From positions 1 through 8,605 of the forward strand of contig DATLUC010000051.1 in the NCBI GenBank assembly GCA_035533335.1: a stretch of 8,605 nt of DNA. The letters run 5' to 3'. The position numbers and the translations under genes were made by a program. Origin of the DNA: DATKSS01 sp035533335 (GTDB lineage: Bacteria; Chloroflexota; Dormibacteria; Dormibacterales; Dormibacteraceae). Below, in pieces: positions 4,829 through 8,605 of this stretch (its first letter is position 1; the number at the start of each line of letters is the position of its first letter). Below the pieces are notes generated by a model, which saw nothing but the letters and a program-made list of their open reading frames with translations, did not search any database and was not told the origin of the DNA.

Positions 4829-6100
4829 ATGCGCTCCTTTCATCGAGTCCACTCGCTGACTGGCGGCGCGAAGCTGGTCACTGCGCCGATGCCGGAGCGA
4901 CTGTCGACAAGCGTCGTCCTCATGTTCGCGGGCGGCTCTCGCCTCGAAGACGATCGGCTGGCAGGGGTCTCGCACTTCATCGAGCACCTTTACTTCAAGG
5001 GCACAAAGAAGCGTCCCTCGTCCAAGGAGATCGCGGACGCGATCGAGGGCGTCGGCGGATTCATCAACGCCTCGACCGATAAGGAGCTGACGGCTTACTG
5101 GGCGCGCGTTCCCTCCGAACATCTCGACCTGGGCCTGGATGTCCTCTTCGACATCGTGTCCAACTCGAAGCTCGAGCCCGACGACCTGGAGCGAGAGCGA
5201 ACGGTCATTCTCGAAGAGTTGAGGATGTACCAGGACCAGCCGCAGGATTTCGTCCAGAACCTGTTCGAAGAGCTGATCTGGCCGAACCACCCGCTGGGCC
5301 GGGACATCGCCGGAACCGAAGAGTCGGTGGCGCGCCTCACCCACGACGACATCCTCGAGTACGCCGACTCGCACTACCGCCTGCCCAACCTCGTCATCGG
5401 GGTGGCGGGCGTGGTGGACGAAGATGCCGCTCGCGCTGCCATCGAGCCGCGATTGACGTTGAACCCGGAGCCGGACGGCGACCTTCTGTCCGCGACCCCC
5501 GCCCCACTGTCCGGTGCGCGCGTGCTGGTGCGTCGCAGGCAGACCGAACAGGCGCACATCTGCCTGGGGATGCGCGCCATGAGCTACCGGGACCCGGATC
5601 GCTACGCGCTCGACCTGCTCAACACGGTGCTCGGCGAAGGCATGAGCTCGCGGCTTTTCCTGAACATCCGCGAGAGGCTCGGACTCGCCTATGACGTGCA
5701 CAGCTTCACGCAAAAGCACCGCGACACCGGCTATCTGGGGGTGTACATCGGCGTCGAGCCGAAGAAGGCCGTCGATGCGGTGAATGCGGTCATGGCAGAG
5801 CTGCGTTCGCTATGCGAGCGAGAAATCGCTTCCGACGAGATCGCGCGCGCCAAGGAGTTCACCAAGGGCCGGCTACGCCTGGAGCTCGAGACCACCAACG
5901 GGGTCTCCTTCTGGCTTACCTACCAGGAGCTGTTGTTCGGCGAGATCAAGACCATCGAGGAGGAGCTGGAGCTCGTCGATGCGGTCACCGCCACCGACGT
6001 AAAGAGGGTTGCCGCCCAGGTTTTCAATGGCGCCGCCCAGATGGCGGTCATCGGTCCATTTGCGCGCGACCGCGGTTTCAGGCTTGCGGTGGGCGCCTGA
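4829..6100 (+). CDS. M16-family zinc metalloprotease (processing peptidase-like)
   Basis: M16 (insulinase/mitochondrial-processing-peptidase-like) enzymes cleave short or unfolded peptides in a clamshell chamber. The 423-residue product has the inverted zinc motif HFIEH at 49-53 (ligands His49 and His53, catalytic Glu52), and the distal acidic ligand in VILEELRMYQDQP (Glu129 or Glu130). The second half-domain has RERLGLAYDVHS at about 281-292, the conserved R...GLAY region of single-subunit bacterial M16B enzymes. The length fits that class. No signal peptide is visible, so it is probably cytoplasmic. ATG 4829 is preferred over ATG 4802 because the family N-terminus begins here and the -10-like TATACT lies between the two. 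It ends 12 nt from the convergent lepB. Its substrate is unknown. Confidence 0.93.
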   Translation: MRSFHRVHSLTGGAKLVTAPMPERLSTSVVLMFAGGSRLEDDRLAGVSHFIEHLYFKGTKKRPSSKEIADAIEGVGGFINASTDKELTAYWARVPSEHLDLGLDVLFDIVSNSKLEPDDLERERTVILEELRMYQDQPQDFVQNLFEELIWPNHPLGRDIAGTEESVARLTHDDILEYADSHYRLPNLVIGVAGVVDEDAARAAIEPRLTLNPEPDGDLLSATPAPLSGARVLVRRRQTEQAHICLGMRAMSYRDPDRYALDLLNTVLGEGMSSRLFLNIRERLGLAYDVHSFTQKHRDTGYLGVYIGVEPKKAVDAVNAVMAELRSLCEREIASDEIARAKEFTKGRLRLELETTNGVSFWLTYQELLFGEIKTIEEELELVDAVTATDVKRVAAQVFNGAAQMAVIGPFARDRGFRLAVGA

Positions 6101-6112
6101 GGCTGCTCCGGG

Positions 6113-6733
6113 TCAACCGACGACCGCGGTCGATGTCTCCAGGGTGGGCATCTTGGCGTAGATGCTGCCGAAAGTCGAGAGCGGCCAGATGCGGAACCAG
6201 GCCCGGCCGTCGATCCGGTCTCGTGTGATCGGCCCGAAGACACGCGAATCCTGGGAGCGGTTGCGGTTGTCGCCCATGACGAAATACTCGTCGGGACCCA
6301 TGACCTGCCCATCGCTTCCATTGGCGGGCCAGTTGTTGAACGTGGTCCAGGCTTCCGGGAGATACGGCTCGTCGAGCTTGTGCCCGTTGATGTAAACGAT
6401 CCCGTCGCGGATCAACAGGCGCTCGCCCGGCAGCGCTATGACGCGCTTGATGAAGTCCTGGGAATTGTCGGTCGGCGGTCTCAGGATGATGATGTCGCCG
6501 CGCTGCGGGGGATGGAAGCGGTAATCGATCTTGTCGGCGATCAGGTAGTCGTTGTCATTGAGCGTCGCGAACATCGAAAGCCCTTCGACGTGAACAGCCT
6601 GAACTGCAAAGCTGATCCCGAAGTAAAGGATGACCGCGAGGACGATGACCTCGAGGAACTCACGCAGAAGCGAAAGGAGCGTCGAGGGCTCGTTCGGTGC
6701 GGCGCCGGCCGCCTGTGGTTGTGGGGCGGCCAT
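6113..6733 (-). CDS. lepB: Type I signal peptidase (S26A)
   Basis: LepB removes signal peptides from exported proteins at the outer face of the cytoplasmic membrane with a Ser/Lys dyad. The 206-residue product has one N-terminal membrane anchor (about 25-46, FLEVIVLAVILYFGISFAV). The nucleophile is Ser53 in GLSMFATL, the general base Lys96 in DFIKRVIALPGE, and the box E motif GDNRNRSQDSR lies at 154-164, followed by VFGPI. Length and single anchor fit Gram-positive-type enzymes. Box B usually reads SMxPT; here Ala replaces Pro. The ATG at 6733-6731 follows the parB stop by 4 nt with no Shine-Dalgarno sequence (the preceding bases are pyrimidine-rich), so translation is probably coupled to parB. 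Confidence 0.96.
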   Translation of the reverse strand: MAAPQPQAAGAAPNEPSTLLSLLREFLEVIVLAVILYFGISFAVQAVHVEGLSMFATLNDNDYLIADKIDYRFHPPQRGDIIILRPPTDNSQDFIKRVIALPGERLLIRDGIVYINGHKLDEPYLPEAWTTFNNWPANGSDGQVMGPDEYFVMGDNRNRSQDSRVFGPITRDRIDGRAWFRIWPLSTFGSIYAKMPTLETSTAVVG

Positions 6734-6737
6734 GAAA

Positions 6738-7580
6738 TTAGGAGAGGAGCTTAGCGCAGACCCGCTCCAGCTCTTCGCGAGTCGAATAGCGGAGCTCGAT
6801 TTTGCCGCGGTTCATCGTGCCGCTGACCTTGACGGGCAGCCCGAGCGTGGACTCGATGTCTGCCGCCAGGGCGCGAACGTCCACCGCCGAGTCACCACGC
6901 GGCCGGCGGCGCGGCCGGTATGAGCGCACCCAGTTTTCCGTCTGGCGCACGGACAGGTGCCGCGCCACGACCACTTTGAGGCCATGCTCCTGCGTCGCCT
7001 GCGTGTCCAGGCCGATCAATGCGCGCGCGTGGCCCGCGGTGATGACGCCGGCGGCCACGGCGGACTGTACGGCGGCGCAGCCGCCCAGTAGGCGAAGAGA
7101 CTGCGTCACGGAGACGCGATGCTTGCCGAGGCGCTGGGCGACCTCCTCGTGCGTCAACGAGAACTCCTCGGTCAGCCGGCGCAGACCGCGCGCCTCCTCG
7201 ATCGGGTCGAGGTCGGTTCGCTGCAGGTTCTCGATGAGGCCGAGCACGAGCTGCTCGTCGTTGCCGCCACCCGTGCGAACCACCGCCGGCACGGCTGTCA
7301 AGCCGGCCAGCCTGGCGGCGCGCCACCGCCGCTCGCCGGCGATGAGCTCATAGCCGTCGGTCAGGCGGCGCACGAGCAGGGGCTGCAGGACTCCGTGCAG
7401 GCGGATCGACTCCGCCAGCTCGCCCAGCGGTTCGGCGTCGAAGCGCGTTCGCACCTGCTGGTGCGATGGACGGATCTGGTCCACCGCGATCATCTGCGGG
7501 ACCATCGCCTCTCCGTCGCGCGACATCGGGATGAGGGCATCGAGTCCGCGTCCGAGTCCGCGTGCGCGTGGTTGCGTCAT
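6738..7580 (-). CDS. parB: Chromosome partitioning protein ParB
   Basis: ParB is a CTP-dependent DNA clamp that loads at parS near the origin and, with ParA, segregates origins and recruits SMC. The 280-residue product starts MTQPRARGLGRGLDALIP, the family's typical opening. The CTP-binding domain contains GERRWRAARL (82-91) and LIENLQRTDLDPIEEA (about 115-130). The helix-turn-helix is at about 142-165 (LTHEEVAQRLGKHRVSVTQSLRLL). A C-terminal dimerisation domain follows a basic linker (RPRRRPRG). I chose ATG 7580 over the GTG at 7631 because it overlaps the parA stop as ATGA, has GGAGAG just upstream and begins at the conserved N-terminus. No parS palindrome was found in the window. Confidence 0.96.
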   Translation of the reverse strand: MTQPRARGLGRGLDALIPMSRDGEAMVPQMIAVDQIRPSHQQVRTRFDAEPLGELAESIRLHGVLQPLLVRRLTDGYELIAGERRWRAARLAGLTAVPAVVRTGGGNDEQLVLGLIENLQRTDLDPIEEARGLRRLTEEFSLTHEEVAQRLGKHRVSVTQSLRLLGGCAAVQSAVAAGVITAGHARALIGLDTQATQEHGLKVVVARHLSVRQTENWVRSYRPRRRPRGDSAVDVRALAADIESTLGLPVKVSGTMNRGKIELRYSTREELERVCAKLLS

Positions 7581-8392
7581 CTCTCCAACAGCTCCTTCGC
7601 GAGGGCGCGGTACGCGACCGCACCTCGACATGTGGGGTCGTACTCGATCACGGACTTGCCGTGGCTCGGCGCTTCACTGATGCGGACGTTGCGCGGGATG
7701 AAGGTCTGCAGGATGTGGTGGGGATAAGAGCGGCGCACGGTTTCGAGCACGTCCCACGCCAGCGTCGTGCGTGCGTCAAATAGCGTCATAAGAATGCCGG
7801 CGATCGCGAGCTTTGGATTCAGTCGCGAGCGCACCAGCTGGTGGGTGTACATGAGGTGGCGCAGGCCCTCGAGGGCGAAGTACTCGCACTGCGTCGGGAT
7901 GAGCATGCCGGTGGCGGCCGCGAGCGCGTTGAGCGTAAGCAGCCCGAGCGAGGGGGGACAGTCGATGAGGACGACCTCCACGCCTGGGGGCAGTGTCTTG
8001 AGCGCGTTGCGCAACAGATCTTCGCGCCGGTCCATGCCGGCCATCTCGATCTCTGCGCCGGCGAGGTCGATGTGCGAGGGGACCAGCGAGAGCCCAGGGA
8101 CGCCCGTCGGCTGCGCGACCTGGTCGATCGAGGCTTCGCCTGTCAGCAGGTGGTACACGTTGAGCCTGGCGCGGGTTGGGTCCAGGCCCAGGCCAGAGGT
8201 GGAGTTGGCCTGGGGATCGAGGTCGATCAAAAGGGTCGGGTGCCCGAGTTCTGCCAGTGCCGCCGCGAGGTTGATGGCCGTGGTGGTCTTGCCGACGCCG
8301 CCCTTCTGGTTCACGACCGCGATCACCGGTGGGGAGGTGGTCGCCAACATCTTGGGGCTGGCCTCGTGAGCTGATCCTATATCTGGGGCCAT
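7577..8392 (-). CDS. parA: Chromosome partitioning ATPase ParA
   Basis: ParA (Soj) is a deviant Walker ATPase that binds nucleoid DNA and moves ParB-parS complexes. The 271-residue product contains the deviant Walker A KGGVGKTT at 30-37 with its signature lysine, the A' motif LIDLDPQ at 55-61 and Walker B LIDCPPS at 142-148. The pattern ENSTSGLGL-like QANSTSGLGL (61-70) and the IPTQCEYFALEGL segment (165-177) are typical of chromosomal ParA. The start is ATG 8392; an internal ATG at residue 15 is possible because family similarity begins at about PPVIAVVNQKGG. No Shine-Dalgarno sequence precedes 8392, but a TAGAAT -10-like hexamer does. It overlaps parB by ATGA and heads parA-parB-lepB. Confidence 0.96.
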   Translation of the reverse strand: MAPDIGSAHEASPKMLATTSPPVIAVVNQKGGVGKTTTAINLAAALAELGHPTLLIDLDPQANSTSGLGLDPTRARLNVYHLLTGEASIDQVAQPTGVPGLSLVPSHIDLAGAEIEMAGMDRREDLLRNALKTLPPGVEVVLIDCPPSLGLLTLNALAAATGMLIPTQCEYFALEGLRHLMYTHQLVRSRLNPKLAIAGILMTLFDARTTLAWDVLETVRRSYPHHILQTFIPRNVRISEAPSHGKSVIEYDPTCRGAVAYRALAKELLER

Positions 8393-8400
8393 TGATGTGA

Positions 8401-8406
8401 ATTCTA
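8401..8406 (-). promoter_or_regulatory. Candidate parA -10 element TAGAAT
   Basis: On the minus strand TAGAAT matches TATAAT at five of six positions and lies 8 nt before ATG 8392. Standard spacing predicts initiation at about 8394, leaving a 0-2 nt leader. No Shine-Dalgarno sequence is present. It would drive parA-parB-lepB. Confidence 0.45.
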
Positions 8407-8426
8407 GCCCGCCGGACGCCGCCTGC

Positions 8427-8438
8427 CCACCCGGGTGG
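8427..8438. repeat. Perfect 12-bp palindrome CCACCCGGGTGG upstream of parA
   Basis: A self-complementary 12-mer about 20 nt upstream of the parA -10-like element, where a regulator binding as a dimer or the -35 region would be expected. It is not a parS-type sequence. It may be an operator or part of the larger structured region. Confidence 0.4.
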
Positions 8439-8439
8439 C

Positions 8440-8473
8440 GCCGTCAGTCCCCGAAGTTCAGCGGGGACCCGGC
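8440..8473. repeat. Stem-loop GTCCCCG-N8-CGGGGAC with outer GCCG/CGGC stem
   Basis: A perfect 7-bp inverted repeat (8447-8453 with 8462-8468, 8-nt loop) is extended across a small internal loop by GCCG (8440-8443) pairing with CGGC (8470-8473). No T-run follows on either strand, so it is not a standard intrinsic terminator. Its function is unknown. Confidence 0.45.
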
Positions 8474-8497
8474 TCACCCATCAAGTTGCACCCCCTT

Positions 8498-8536
8498 GGC
8501 GGGGCCTTCCACTCCCGGACAGGCCCTTGCCCCGCC
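8498..8536. repeat. Perfect 8-bp GC inverted repeat with an alternative inner pairing
   Basis: GGCGGGGC (8498-8505) and GCCCCGCC (8529-8536) are exact reverse complements 23 nt apart. An overlapping second pair, GGGCCT (8502-8507) with AGGCCC (8521-8526), competes with part of it, so two exclusive foldings are possible. It may be part of an untranslated structured RNA or a terminator of a gene beyond the right edge. Confidence 0.4.
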
Positions 8537-8605
8537 TGCGCACCGTATATCGAACCTAATGGGAGCCACTCCAAGGGCAACCCAGCTGGTTAAGGCGCGC
8601 TCACG

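Noticed and set aside
4412..5719. 435-codon minus-strand ORF opposite jag, the small ORF and the M16 gene
   Set aside because: Antisense to genes with intact catalytic motifs; no family resemblance, and its composition is that of a shadow frame.
7538..7570. Short direct repeat of GCGGACTCG-type units at the parB start
   Set aside because: It is explained by codons for the conserved GLGRGL motif of the ParB N-terminus.
8474..8605. Minus-strand frame open for 43 codons from the right edge to TGA at 8474-8476, possible tail of an upstream gene such as rsmG
   Set aside because: The translation resembles no family I know, codon use is not strongly biased, and it runs through the GC inverted repeats.

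Overview
This window is the replication-origin neighbourhood of a GC-rich bacterium. Every confidently identified gene is core chromosomal: dnaA, rpmH, rnpA, yidD, yidC, jag/khpB, an M16-family protease gene, lepB, parB and parA. I see no insertion sequence, phage gene, CRISPR array, tRNA or rRNA. The GC-rich codon use, the cytoplasmic-tail YidC/Jag type and the divergent dnaA/rpmH origin suggest a terrabacterial lineage (Chloroflexota, Dormibacterota or similar). That placement is an inference from general character, not from a marker.

Layout: (1) Positions 1-261 are an intergenic origin segment downstream of dnaA. It has an AT-rich tract and several DnaA-box-like nonamers, and a possible dnaN start lies at the extreme left edge (minus strand). 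(2) dnaA occupies 262-1644 on the minus strand. (3) Positions 1645-2170 separate divergent dnaA and rpmH. They hold more DnaA boxes, a perfect inverted pair of them, a candidate dnaA promoter, and a small minus-strand leader ORF with a strong ribosome-binding site whose stop overlaps the dnaA start. (4) Positions 2171-4780 on the plus strand carry the operon rpmH-rnpA-yidD-yidC-jag plus a 91-residue unknown ORF. It supplies ribosomal protein L34, the RNase P protein, membrane-protein insertion factors and an RNA-binding protein. (5) An M16 zinc protease gene (4829-6100, plus) appears to have its own promoter. (6) Converging on it is a minus-strand operon parA-parB-lepB (8392 down to 6113) for chromosome segregation and signal-peptide removal. 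(7) Positions 8393-8605 are a GC-rich intergenic region full of inverted repeats upstream of parA.

The most unusual observation concerns translation initiation. Two essential genes, rpmH and yidC, have no ATG, GTG or TTG at a usable position. In both, the family-expected first codon is ATC (2171 and 2913). For yidC the ATC sits 9 nt after an AGGAG, the same spacing as AGGAG to ATG in the next gene, jag. In addition, the first genes of three transcription units (rpmH, the M16 gene, parA) have a TAnnnT hexamer 6-9 nt before the start codon and no Shine-Dalgarno sequence. This suggests leaderless mRNAs at unit heads and SD-led initiation for some internal genes and dnaA. All of this is read from sequence alone and would need read-level and transcript-level confirmation.
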